DNA of 64,000 nucleotides, from contig CAZFXK010000002.1 in NCBI GenBank assembly GCA_964522975.1, positions 4,696-68,695 of the forward strand, in the 5' to 3' direction. Positions 18,035 to 25,957 of the stretch are shown in pieces. The notes beneath the pieces were generated by a model that saw only the letters and a program-made list of their open reading frames with translations, did not search any database and was not told the origin of the DNA. The number at the start of each line of letters is the position of its first letter. The stretch's first letter is position 1. The position numbers and the translations under genes were made by a program. The DNA comes from Bacteroides_E sp964522975 (GTDB taxonomy: Bacteria; Bacteroidota; Bacteroidia; Bacteroidales; Bacteroidaceae).

Positions 18035-18134
18035 NNNNNNNNNNNNNNNNNNNNNNNNNNNNNNNNNNNNNNNNNNNNNNNNNNNNNNNNNNNNNNNNNN
18101 NNNNNNNNNNNNNNNNNNNNNNNNNNNNNNNNNN
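18035..18134. other. Assembly gap (100 N)
   Basis: Exactly 100 unknown bases, the conventional placeholder for a scaffold gap of unknown length. The promoter region of the glycosyltransferase at 17055 and an unknown amount of sequence may be missing here, so the adjacency of the glycosyltransferase and the permease at 18242 is not proven. Confidence 0.97.
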
Positions 18135-18185
18135 TTGCTTACCTTTTTTCTTAAAATGTTTCTATTCATAAGAAATAAGATATAT

Positions 18186-18193
18186 TATCTTTG
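18186..18193 (+). promoter_or_regulatory. Predicted -7 box for the SLC13-type permease
   Basis: TATCTTTG matches TAnnTTTG exactly, 48 bases before the ATG at 18242. Confidence 0.5.
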
Positions 18194-18241
18194 CAATGAT
18201 AAAGATTTCAATTATTAAACGCTATAAAATAACACCTTTCT

Positions 18242-20092
18242 ATGACAGCGGAATTCTTCACCCCAATGAACATCACTTTCATTATCCTGTTCATAACCAT
18301 AATTTTTTTCATACATGGTAAAATACGGACAGACATCATTGCTTTATGTTCATTAATAGCTTTGGTTCTTTTTGACATCATTTCTGCTAATGAAGCCTTA
18401 TTGGGTTTTTCAAGTCCGGTTGTCATTATGATGCTGGGGCTGTTTGTGGTTGGTGCCGGTATTTTTAGAACGGGATTAGCAAAAATAATTAGTAGTCGCA
18501 TTCTACAATTGGCACAAGGAAAACAATCGTTACTATTCATTCTTATTATTCTGGTTACCGGATTTACCGGAGCTTTTGTCAGTAATACAGGAACGGTTGC
18601 GGTTATGATGCCCATAGTAATCAGTCTGGCGCAATCTTCAGGAATAAGCCCCAGAAGATATTTGATGCCGTTGGCTTTTGCCAGTAGCTTAGGTTACTTT
18701 ACACTCATTAGTACACCTCCCAACTTGGTTGTACAAGAATATTTAATCAATAATGATTATGAGCCCTTGGGGTTTTTCTCTTTTGCCCCCATTGGGGTCA
18801 TTGTACTAAGTATTGGTTTAATCTATCTGTTTTTTACCAGTAAATTCTTGGTGAAAAAAAAATCGGATGATAAAGAACTTATCGGTGGAGGAAAATCATT
18901 AGAAGATTTAGCCAGAGAATATAATTTATTGAATAAATCTTATCAAATTGAAGTGCCGGAAGACTCTCCACTTGCAGGAAAAACCTTAGCTGAGTTAAAA
19001 CTCACAGACTCATACCGCCTTACCATCAGCAAAACATTAATTCGCAATGGAAAATCTACGTTTCAGCGAAAAAGAGTTGAAGAGATGGCCGGACCAACGA
19101 CAGTCATACAAAAGGGAATGACCCTATTCTGTCACGGAAAAGAAGAAGACATAAAAAAATTCATAGAAGACAATAAGTTAATACTAATAGAGAAAAAAGA
19201 GTCTGATGTCATTGATTTTGAACACTTAGGGATTGCAGAGATATACATTGCACCTAATTCTGACATCAGAGACAAAACGTTAGCTGAAACTAATTTCCGT
19301 AATAGATATAATGTTAATGTATTAGGGTTTAAGCGGTATAAAGAGTATAGAATGACCAATTTCTCCAACGAGAAACTTCAACCGGGCGATTCATTACTGG
19401 TACAAGGAACGTGGGACGATATCCGCATCCTTTCTAACCGTATGGATGATTTCATTGTGGTGGGACAACCTTTGGAAGAGGCGAGTAAAGTAATTCTTAG
19501 TCGTAAAGCCCCCATAGCAGCAGTCATTATGATTTTAATGGTATTAGCCATGGTTTTTGACATCATACCTTCTGTAATTGCAATCCTAATAGCTGCCTTA
19601 TTAATGGTAATCACCGGATGTTTACGAAGTGCGGACGAAGCCTATAAAAGTATTAATTGGGAAAGCATTGTGCTGATTGGAGCCATGCTCCCTATGGCCA
19701 CTGCTTTTGAGAAAACAGGAATTGACCAATTAATATCCGGAGGACTGATTGATAATTTTGGCAGTTTGGGTCCTTATGCTTTGATGGCCGGTCTTTATAT
19801 AGCCACCTCCTTGGTTACGTTTTTTGTCAGTAATACAGCAACCGCCGTTCTGTTTGCCCCCATTGCAGTACAAGCAGCAGCAGGAATTGGAGGGGATCCA
19901 ACTCCATTTTTGTTAGCAGTAGCTGTTGCTGCATCCATGTGTTTTGCTTCTCCTTTTTCTACCCCACCCAACGCAATAGTTATGAAACCGGGAGGCTATT
20001 CTTTTCTGGATTATGTAAAAATTGGGCTTCCATTGCAAATTATCATTGGAATAGTTATGATTATGGTTCTCCCATTGTTATTCCCTTTTTAA
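18242..20092 (+). CDS. SLC13/DASS-type permease with two RCK_C (TrkA-C) domains
   Basis: This 616-residue inner-membrane transporter is probably sodium-coupled for an anion such as sulfate, a dicarboxylate or phosphate. The first membrane block (about 1-205) carries FVSNTGTVAVMMPI and LISTPPNLVV; the second (about 420-616) repeats them as FVSNTATAVLFAPI and FSTPPNAIV. These are the paired SNT and TPPN-type hairpins of the family. Between them two cytoplasmic RCK_C domains (about 240-320 and 325-405) are recognisable from paired LAELKLTDSYRL / LAETNFRNRYNVNV segments. These would regulate transport by ligand binding. The substrate cannot be assigned. It is monocistronic; GGTCTGGG repeats begin about 80 bases after its stop. 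Confidence 0.88.
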   Translation: MTAEFFTPMNITFIILFITIIFFIHGKIRTDIIALCSLIALVLFDIISANEALLGFSSPVVIMMLGLFVVGAGIFRTGLAKIISSRILQLAQGKQSLLFILIILVTGFTGAFVSNTGTVAVMMPIVISLAQSSGISPRRYLMPLAFASSLGYFTLISTPPNLVVQEYLINNDYEPLGFFSFAPIGVIVLSIGLIYLFFTSKFLVKKKSDDKELIGGGKSLEDLAREYNLLNKSYQIEVPEDSPLAGKTLAELKLTDSYRLTISKTLIRNGKSTFQRKRVEEMAGPTTVIQKGMTLFCHGKEEDIKKFIEDNKLILIEKKESDVIDFEHLGIAEIYIAPNSDIRDKTLAETNFRNRYNVNVLGFKRYKEYRMTNFSNEKLQPGDSLLVQGTWDDIRILSNRMDDFIVVGQPLEEASKVILSRKAPIAAVIMILMVLAMVFDIIPSVIAILIAALLMVITGCLRSADEAYKSINWESIVLIGAMLPMATAFEKTGIDQLISGGLIDNFGSLGPYALMAGLYIATSLVTFFVSNTATAVLFAPIAVQAAAGIGGDPTPFLLAVAVAASMCFASPFSTPPNAIVMKPGGYSFLDYVKIGLPLQIIIGIVMIMVLPLLFPF

Positions 20093-20171
20093 GAGAAAAC
20101 ACACCGTTTTTCCGAACAAACACCACCCTACCCCGGTGCCTTGTAGAGGGGGGTCATCCGGTAATTTCATC

Positions 20172-20223
20172 GGTCTGGGTTAGAACACCCTTATAACCCA
20201 GACCCAAACCTCTTCGATCTGGG
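20172..20223. repeat. GGTCTGGG repeat locus A (inverted repeat plus a third copy)
   Basis: GGTCTGGGTT (20172-20181) and AACCCAGACC (20195-20204) form a perfect 10-bp inverted repeat with a 13-base loop. A third, near copy GATCTGGG lies at 20216-20223 and continues GTTAGAGC, echoing GTTAGAAC after the first copy. The same core recurs at 42958 and 53268-53344. It may serve as the terminator of the permease, but it lacks a T run. Confidence 0.8.
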
Positions 20224-20374
20224 TTAGAGCAAGGGTCAGTCTAGGAGCGATAAAACCTTTAGGGGTTGACCTACTTTTTACAGTTTATTTTTCGTTTTCA
20301 TCCAGTCTTAAAAGATGTAGGAGTTTAACAAATTGAAAAAACAGACCGGATTGAAAAGCTGAAGAATTCTAAGA

Positions 20375-21112
20375 ATTTTGCAGAAAAACGATAATAACAA
20401 GTATATCTGTAATTCTAATTGGTGTCGGATTGTTGGGTCAAAATAAAGCAAAACAGCATACAAATAACATAAAGGAAAAACTTGACTCTGTTCGTCATAA
20501 GTACTTCCGGATAAAAAATCAGAAAAAATGCGGCAAAGAGCATTCTATAACGCTCTATATATTGGGAACAACCAGAAAAAGTGAAAGAGTTTTTGGATAT
20601 GGGAATTGATCCTAACTATTGTCTGGGAGAATGTGAATGGGGGAGATTCAAATCCATTAGCAATTGTTGCTGAAGGGTTTTATATTACATAGTATAGAAT
20701 ACTTGATGGAGAAGAAATTCCTGACCCAACTCCTGATGTGGCAACCTTTCAGACACTTGTAGCAGGTGGTGCAGACGCAAACAAACGACCTTATGTATGG
20801 AATAGAGTATATATGAATGATAATGAAAAGCTAAATGCAAGATGCCGCTCATCTGTCGTTAATGGTAAGTCAGTTGGAGTGGAAGAAGATTTGAAGGCTA
20901 AAATAACGGATGAACAAACACAAGAATGCTTCTCCAAAGGCACTCGTACCATTAATGAAGCAATAGCTAAAGATATGGCGTGGGAAAGTCAAGTTGATTT
21001 ATTGTTGAAATATATCCAATTGGACGAAGAATCGCTGGAAGCAGCCAATCGAATGATCCGAAAATGGTTAAAAAAATTCAGCTATTTGTGGCAAGCACAG
21101 AATGAAAACTAG
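20375..21112 (+). pseudogene. Broken ankyrin-like secreted protein gene
   Basis: A secreted-protein start without its Met (KTIITSISVILIGVGLLGQ, about 20390) is followed by fragments in shifting frames. One reads PDKKSEKMRQRAFYNALY and shifts near 20560 into WEQPEKVKEFLDMGIDPNYC. This shifts again near 20640, in a GGGG run, into GDSNPLAIVAEGFYIT, which is cut by a TAG at 20690-20692. The frame continues as DVATFQTLVAGGADANKRPY and stays open to the stop at 21112. KVKEFLDMGIDPN and FQTLVAGGADAN are ankyrin-repeat hairpins. The last 124 codons (20738-21112) look like an intact gene but are only the tail of this wreck. Its own terminator survives at 21148. Confidence 0.75.
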
Positions 21113-21147
21113 TATCAAAAGGGGTTTGGATTTGAATAGTGTAATGG

Positions 21148-21179
21148 AGGAGGCGACCAAACAGTTGCCTCCTTTTTTT
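21148..21179 (+). terminator. Terminator after the ankyrin-like pseudogene
   Basis: AGGAGGC and GCCTCCT pair across a 12-base loop and are followed by a run of T. Confidence 0.85.
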
Positions 21180-21357
21180 GATAATCTTAAATTAAAGCCG
21201 TTTAAACGAAGTTTGAATACTGGTTTGTAAAAATTTAATAAATGCTGTAATAAGCTAAAATAAAATTATTTGTTTACTTTAGATGAATGAAATTCCCAAA
21301 AGACATACGATGTAGCAGGTGGAGAAAAACACAAACAATTTTATCAAGAAATATAAA

Positions 21358-21894
21358 ATGAAAGTCACATATTATCATATCTATAATATTTTTGCTCTAA
21401 GTTTAATGCTATTTTCACTTGGTTGTCGCCATAATAGCAATACTATTAAAGTAGAGGGTTCTTTTTTAAATGCTAAAGAGCGGGCAGAAAATATTATCCA
21501 AGAGAGGGATACAGCTATTGGGCCTTTTCATGTTCACTATAAATTAATAGAACTTCTTAATGACTCTATTATTAAGGTGGCAAAATTGTCTACTAATGAG
21601 CAAGTATCTTTAACGTACCACAATAGAATTGTAGAAATAGATTTACAATATGAAGATAAAAGTGTATTAACAAAAAAAATAAGCAAAGATGACTTTCTTT
21701 CCATTATTCCTAAGAATAATTTAAAAGAATATCAAATCTGGAACTTTTATATAGAAGATGTCTCTAGTGATAACATTACTTTTTCTTTTTCTATCTGTGT
21801 TCCTGATACAGATAATTGCTATTCCATTCTATATAAGGTTTCAAAAATAGGAGAGATTCAAATTTCAGAAGAAGAAATAGAATGGGAGGAATAA
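21358..21894 (+). CDS. Small lipoprotein of unknown function
   Basis: The likely start is the ATG at 21358, which gives 178 residues beginning with a signal peptide and lipobox (MLFSLGC, Cys about 23). The frame is open back to a GTG at 21319, but those thirteen residues (VEKNTNNFIKKYK) would sit oddly before a signal peptide. The mature protein is polar, alternates hydrophobic and charged residues (beta-rich) and ends with an acidic tail EEEIEWEE. No family was recognised. It lies in the decaying segment between two broken genes, and AT content is high, so it may be a recently acquired gene. Confidence 0.6.
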   Translation: MKVTYYHIYNIFALSLMLFSLGCRHNSNTIKVEGSFLNAKERAENIIQERDTAIGPFHVHYKLIELLNDSIIKVAKLSTNEQVSLTYHNRIVEIDLQYEDKSVLTKKISKDDFLSIIPKNNLKEYQIWNFYIEDVSSDNITFSFSICVPDTDNCYSILYKVSKIGEIQISEEEIEWEE

Positions 21895-21949
21895 CTTAAT
21901 CCCATTGATAACTACACCATCAAAACGAGAAATTCGGTTTAGACTGAAT

Positions 21950-22158
21950 TAAGAAAATAGATAATGAAGATGTTTCAGGTACGATTTTAGTTGATATCGG
22001 GAGTAATGTGAATAATTCTTTTTGAAGTGGATTAAAGGAAGACAAAAAATCAAAGAAATTGTGTTCTAGTCTACAGCAATGAATATAAACAAGAAAGAAA
22101 ACTAGACCCAGACGAAATTATCGAATTTCTTTTAGGATATAATCCATTGGAATAATAT
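21950..22158 (+). pseudogene. Remnant of an unidentified gene
   Basis: Between the two lipoproteins no frame is open throughout, yet two protein-like fragments are visible. NEDVSGTILVDIGSNVNNS (about 21962-22025) is followed in another frame by LVYSNEYKQERKLDPDEI and its continuation EFLLGYNPLE ending in TAA at 22156-22158. Stops and a frame change near 22025-22070 separate them. The family was not recognised. The coding-like composition suggests a recently inactivated gene. Confidence 0.45.
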
Positions 22159-22177
22159 AAACTTTATTTCCCTTTTT

Positions 22178-22208
22178 ACTTTCAAGAAATAATCCTTTCT
22201 TTGAAAGT
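22178..22208. repeat. Inverted repeat just upstream of the BamE-like lipoprotein gene
   Basis: ACTTTCAAGAAA and TTTCTTTGAAAGT are inverted copies with one bulged base and a 6-base loop, ending 9 bases before the ATG at 22218. It could be the terminator of the gene remnant upstream or a leader structure masking the ribosome-binding region. Confidence 0.5.
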
Positions 22209-22217
22209 TACAAACTT

Positions 22218-22556
22218 ATGGGCATGAAACATCTGAGCACAATACTCCTTATGTGTATCCTTCTCTTCTCTTGCGCATCCACTATTGGAACAGTGGGACT
22301 GGAAAATAAGGTAAAGAAATTGAAAATTGATATGACTAAAGATCAAGCCTTTAAAGTTGTTGGAGAAAACTATCAGGTCATGATGGTATCTAAAACTAAG
22401 GACGGAAACTTAGAAATCTTACGTTACATCTCTCCTAACAGAATTTCTTATCTTCTTTACTTCATCAATGGTAAACTGATTGAATTTCACGAAGAGATAA
22501 GAAATCAGGATGCAACAATAGAAACTGAAAGTTACTCCCCTACACCTATTCGGTAA
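22218..22556 (+). CDS. Small BamE/SmpA-like lipoprotein
   Basis: The product is 112 residues, or 110 if translation starts at the second Met (22224, MKHLST). The signal peptide ends in a lipobox LLFSCAS (Cys about 19). After it the segment KKLKIDMTKDQAFKVVG resembles the opening helix of BamE/SmpA/OmlA domains (a 'GMTkxqV..llG' pattern), followed by short beta strands and a C-terminal polar tail. BamE belongs to the outer-membrane assembly complex in Proteobacteria; here only the fold is suggested, not that role. It converges on the tryptophanase-like gene with a shared terminator. Confidence 0.6.
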   Translation: MGMKHLSTILLMCILLFSCASTIGTVGLENKVKKLKIDMTKDQAFKVVGENYQVMMVSKTKDGNLEILRYISPNRISYLLYFINGKLIEFHEEIRNQDATIETESYSPTPIR

Positions 22557-22610
22557 AATAAAAATGGACACAGACTCATTTTGAAGCTTCTCTTGTTTCC
22601 TGAGAAATAA

Positions 22611-22643
22611 AAAAGTCAGATAAAATTCATTTATCTGACTTTT
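22611..22643. terminator. Bidirectional terminator between the BamE-like and tryptophanase-like genes
   Basis: A perfect 14-bp stem, AAAAGTCAGATAAA / TTTATCTGACTTTT, with a 5-base loop. It ends in T runs on both strands and is placed between convergent genes. Confidence 0.9.
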
Positions 22644-22684
22644 AGTTTATTTACCGGAAAGTTTAGGATTTTCAAACTGTACCT

Positions 22685-24145
22685 TTATAAACTCTCTCCA
22701 AAATCTTCTTTAAATTTAGCCACCAATTTATCAGGCCAATCATTAATCGGCTCCAGTTCCCCCATAAAAAAGCGTAGCACAGGAGGTTCATAGACAAAGC
22801 GCAAGCCACCAATAAGATGCCTGTTTTCATATAGCCACCCCATGCGATCTTCAACGAATTTTATTTGAGATAAAGTAAACACTCTGCGAGGAACCGCTAA
22901 ACGCAACAATTCCATATCGGCATACGTTTCATTCCCCTCTTCATCTCTTTGGTTAGATACCGATCCACGCTCCATACCACGCACACCTGAAATTAAATAG
23001 AAAGCGGCAGCCAATGCACCGGCAGGATATTCTGATTGAGGAATATGAGAGCAAACACGCATAGCGTCAACGTGACAGCCCAACACTCCGGCAGGAGTTA
23101 CTACAGGAATCCCTTTTTTCTCCAAAGCATTCACCAGATATTCAATAAACTCAGGACTCTGACGAATCATATCTTCATCTAATGTTTCATAAAGCCCTAC
23201 GGCAATGGCCTCAACTTCACGGACAGAAATACCTCCATAGGTCAAAAAACCTTCGTATAAAGGAATCAAAGGCTCCATTTCTTTAAATACAGCCTGATCG
23301 TTAGTACAAATACCCCCTCCTTTTGCTGAACTTAATTTGCGGGCAGAAAAATAAACAATATCAGCCAAGCCGGTCATGGTTTGAAGTATATCTTTCATTG
23401 AACTATCAGCAAACTCAGGTTCACGTTGCTTCACCAGCCAAGCATTTTCTCCCAATAAACTAGCATCAAGAACAATTCGGATTCCATACTCATCTGCAAT
23501 CTTACGTACTCCTCTTAAATTCTCTATGGAGAAGGGTTGCCCCCCAATTAAGTTTGTAGAGGCTTCCATACGAATAAAGGGGATGTTTTCTTTTCCGTTT
23601 TTCTCAATACATTCTTTTAATTTTTCTAAATTCATATTCCCTTTAAAGGGATGTTTTCCACTAATTACATAAGCATCATCGTAAAGCAACTCTTCAATAG
23701 AACCACCATATTGAGTGATGTGAGCCATGGCAGTAGTAAAATGATAGTTCATGGGAACCACACTCCCTTTTTTTACATAAGTATGTGAAATGATGTTTTC
23801 TGCAGCCCTGCCTTGATGTACGGGAAGCAAATACTCTTTTCCCAACACCTCGCGTACCGCTTTCTTATATCTCACAAAACTTTGAGAACCTGCATAAGCA
23901 TCATCGGCCATCATCATTGCCCCTAATTGCCTATCACTCATAGCGTTTGTTCCACTATCAGTTAGCATATCCAAGAAAACATCTTTGGTATCCAACTTAA
24001 AAGTATTAAACCCTCCTTCTTTAAGGGCTTCTAATCTTCTTTCAATAGAAACAAGATGCAGTTTTTGCACTATACGTGCCTTATGCAACTCTAAAGGAAT
24101 CTTTTCTCCACTGTAGAATTTAATATTATCTGTGCTTTGTGCCAT
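22685..24145 (-). CDS. Tryptophanase / tyrosine phenol-lyase family beta-eliminating lyase, divergent
   Basis: This fold-type-I PLP lyase has 486 residues, slightly longer than typical TnaA (about 460-470). Family blocks are clear: LTDSGTNAMSD near 62, LPVHQGRAAENI near 113, HPFKGNMNLEKL near 164, GGQPFSIENLR near 203, and the PLP Lys block FSARKLSSAKGGG near 272. Near 379 VRGMERGSVS carries the Arg found in tyrosine phenol-lyase rather than the Ile of tryptophanase. However, the phenol-lyase Thr of PTHQGR is Val here. The DATRxxENA block is DASLLGENA, so the cofactor-contacting Arg is Leu. Substrate is therefore uncertain: tryptophan, tyrosine or another beta-substituted amino acid. It is monocistronic. 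Confidence 0.75.
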   Translation of the reverse strand: MAQSTDNIKFYSGEKIPLELHKARIVQKLHLVSIERRLEALKEGGFNTFKLDTKDVFLDMLTDSGTNAMSDRQLGAMMMADDAYAGSQSFVRYKKAVREVLGKEYLLPVHQGRAAENIISHTYVKKGSVVPMNYHFTTAMAHITQYGGSIEELLYDDAYVISGKHPFKGNMNLEKLKECIEKNGKENIPFIRMEASTNLIGGQPFSIENLRGVRKIADEYGIRIVLDASLLGENAWLVKQREPEFADSSMKDILQTMTGLADIVYFSARKLSSAKGGGICTNDQAVFKEMEPLIPLYEGFLTYGGISVREVEAIAVGLYETLDEDMIRQSPEFIEYLVNALEKKGIPVVTPAGVLGCHVDAMRVCSHIPQSEYPAGALAAAFYLISGVRGMERGSVSNQRDEEGNETYADMELLRLAVPRRVFTLSQIKFVEDRMGWLYENRHLIGGLRFVYEPPVLRFFMGELEPINDWPDKLVAKFKEDFGESL

Positions 24146-24429
24146 GGAATTATTCTGACTTTAATAAGTTATTAGTTTAATTTGGATGTAAAGTAAAACA
24201 AAATAATGCAACTATCCTTATTTTCTACTGATATAAAATAAAATGTTCACAAAATACTCACTATTAACCTACGGATTTCAAACAAACAAACAAGATATCT
24301 TACAGATTGCTACTTTTTTACTTCATTAGAGGGCAAATAAATAGTTTTAATATTTTTTTTATTTATATAAAAAATCATATAATATTTTATCAAGTTATTT
24401 TGTATCTTTAAGTAAATAAACAAAGCCTT

Positions 24430-24825
24430 ATGGAAGTTGTATTACGATTTTTAGCAAGACAAACAAAACTTGTAGTTGCTTTAGCAGAAAATAACATCCC
24501 TCATATTCGAGTATTACCGGTTATGAAATTTGTAGATAAAATAATTTACTTTGCCATAAGTGATAAAGACGAAATTTATGATCAACTAAAGAACAACCCA
24601 ACGATAGAGGTTTTAGGCATTGAGGGAAATACCTCTGTTAAAATAAAAGGAACTGCAGGTTTCACAATTCCGGATACCATAAAACAGGAAATTTTTCATA
24701 ACACACAATTACTCCAACGATTGCACCAAAACATAGAGGAATTGAGATTCTTCAAGATTCCCATAGAGAACATAGATTATTATGATTTAAATACCATACC
24801 TCCTACCCTATTATCCTTTACTTAA
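24430..24825 (+). CDS. PNPOx-like split-barrel protein (pyridoxamine 5'-phosphate oxidase family)
   Basis: The 131-residue product resembles short flavin-binding split-barrel proteins of Bacteroidota. It has an N-terminal helix (VVLRFLARQT), a strand pair VVALAENNIPHIRVLPVMKF, and the helix-strand IYFAISDKDEIYDQLKNNP. It then has IEVLGIEGNTSVKIKGTAGF, where the family usually has a GxxxRxxG-type turn. The usual Arg-Pro pair near residue 30 is preserved only as IRVLP, so flavin binding is not certain. It is the first gene of a plus-strand run with the AI-2E permease (43 bases downstream). Confidence 0.6.
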   Translation: MEVVLRFLARQTKLVVALAENNIPHIRVLPVMKFVDKIIYFAISDKDEIYDQLKNNPTIEVLGIEGNTSVKIKGTAGFTIPDTIKQEIFHNTQLLQRLHQNIEELRFFKIPIENIDYYDLNTIPPTLLSFT

Positions 24826-24867
24826 AATTATTTTTACTTAAATTAGTAGTTTAAATAAATCATTCAT

Positions 24868-25923
24868 ATGACTGTAGAAGAAAAATATTGGAGAAGATCG
24901 TTATTGATTGTTATCTTATTTTTAACCCTTATTGTTTTTTTTCGTATCCTACCTTTCCTTAGTGGGATATTAGGGGCTTGGACCATTTATATATTGGTAA
25001 GGAAACAAATGTTCTACTTAGTGGAGAAAAAAAGATTAAACAAGAAACTGAGTGCACTTTTAATTACACTTGAAGTTATTCTTGTTTTCCTTATACCACT
25101 CTCCGCCATAATATGGCTTGGAATAGCTCAAATACAGTCCTTAAATTTTGAAACTAAATTCATTATAGAACCCATACAAGAATTAGTACGCTTCATAAAA
25201 CTGAAAACAGGGTTCGATATTTTAAGTACTGAAAGCTTATCTCTATTTGCTTCTATTTTTTCCAAAATGGGTGAAAAGATTATGTCTAGTGTAAGTGGAT
25301 TTGCTGTAAACATAGTCGTACTGGTTTTTGTCCTTTTCTTTTTACTCCTCGGTGGTCGAGCAATGGAGCAATATATCCGTGACTTACTCCCTTTCTCTCA
25401 AAAAAACAAAAACACCTTAATATACAACACTCATTTAATAATACAATCTAATGCCTTAGGTATCCCTTTATTAGCTGTAATACAAGGTTGCATTGCTTTC
25501 ATTGGGTATAAAATTTTCGGATTATCCAGTCCCATTATATTAGCCTTACTGACTGCCTTTGCTTCTATAATACCTATTGTGGGTACTGCATTGGTCTGGG
25601 TGCCTTGTGTTGCCTATCTGGCACTTCACACCGATTGGTTTAATACCATAGGACTAACGCTTTATGGTGTCATCGTAATCTCTCAAAGCGACAATTTAAT
25701 TCGTTTTATACTTCAAAAGAAAATGGCCAACATTCATCCTTTGATAACGGTATTTGGTGTCATCGTTGGATTACAATTATTTAGCTTCATTGGGGTGATA
25801 TTAGGCCCGGCTATGCTCTCTTTTCTCATACTTTGCATAGACATATTCAAAAATGATTACTTGAAATCTAAGAAAATAAAGGAAGAAGTTAAGCCTCCAA
25901 TGGATTCAATTGGTAAAGAATAG
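24868..25923 (+). CDS. AI-2E family (PerM) membrane transporter
   Basis: The 351-residue inner-membrane protein has the family layout: two N-terminal helices, a third near residue 65-85, a soluble middle segment (about 90-150), then four to five C-terminal helices. The motif LLALTAFASIIPIVGTALVWVP-like segment (near residue 225-250, here LLTAFASIIPIVGTALVWVP) and DNLIRFILQKK near 273 are diagnostic. Some family members export autoinducer-2, others are sodium/proton antiporters, so a specific role is not claimed. It overlaps in frame context with the promoter of the following glycosyltransferase. Confidence 0.88.
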   Translation: MTVEEKYWRRSLLIVILFLTLIVFFRILPFLSGILGAWTIYILVRKQMFYLVEKKRLNKKLSALLITLEVILVFLIPLSAIIWLGIAQIQSLNFETKFIIEPIQELVRFIKLKTGFDILSTESLSLFASIFSKMGEKIMSSVSGFAVNIVVLVFVLFFLLLGGRAMEQYIRDLLPFSQKNKNTLIYNTHLIIQSNALGIPLLAVIQGCIAFIGYKIFGLSSPIILALLTAFASIIPIVGTALVWVPCVAYLALHTDWFNTIGLTLYGVIVISQSDNLIRFILQKKMANIHPLITVFGVIVGLQLFSFIGVILGPAMLSFLILCIDIFKNDYLKSKKIKEEVKPPMDSIGKE

Positions 25924-25924
25924 C

Positions 25925-25932
25925 TATTTTTG
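25925..25932 (+). promoter_or_regulatory. Predicted -7 box for the glycosyltransferase at 25958
   Basis: TATTTTTG matches TAnnTTTG exactly, immediately after the AI-2E gene stop and 25 bases before the ATG at 25958. This supports that downstream start over the open frame beginning at 25910. Confidence 0.5.
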
Positions 25933-25957
25933 CTTCAATAAATTGAATCCTATTAAA

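Noticed and set aside
20738..21112. 124-residue gene as an intact protein
   Set aside because: It is the 3' end of the broken ankyrin-like gene; the missing upstream part is visible in other frames.
24868..25923. AI-2E family gene as evidence of quorum sensing
   Set aside because: The family is heterogeneous and no luxS-type or signal genes are nearby, so the name alone does not support it.
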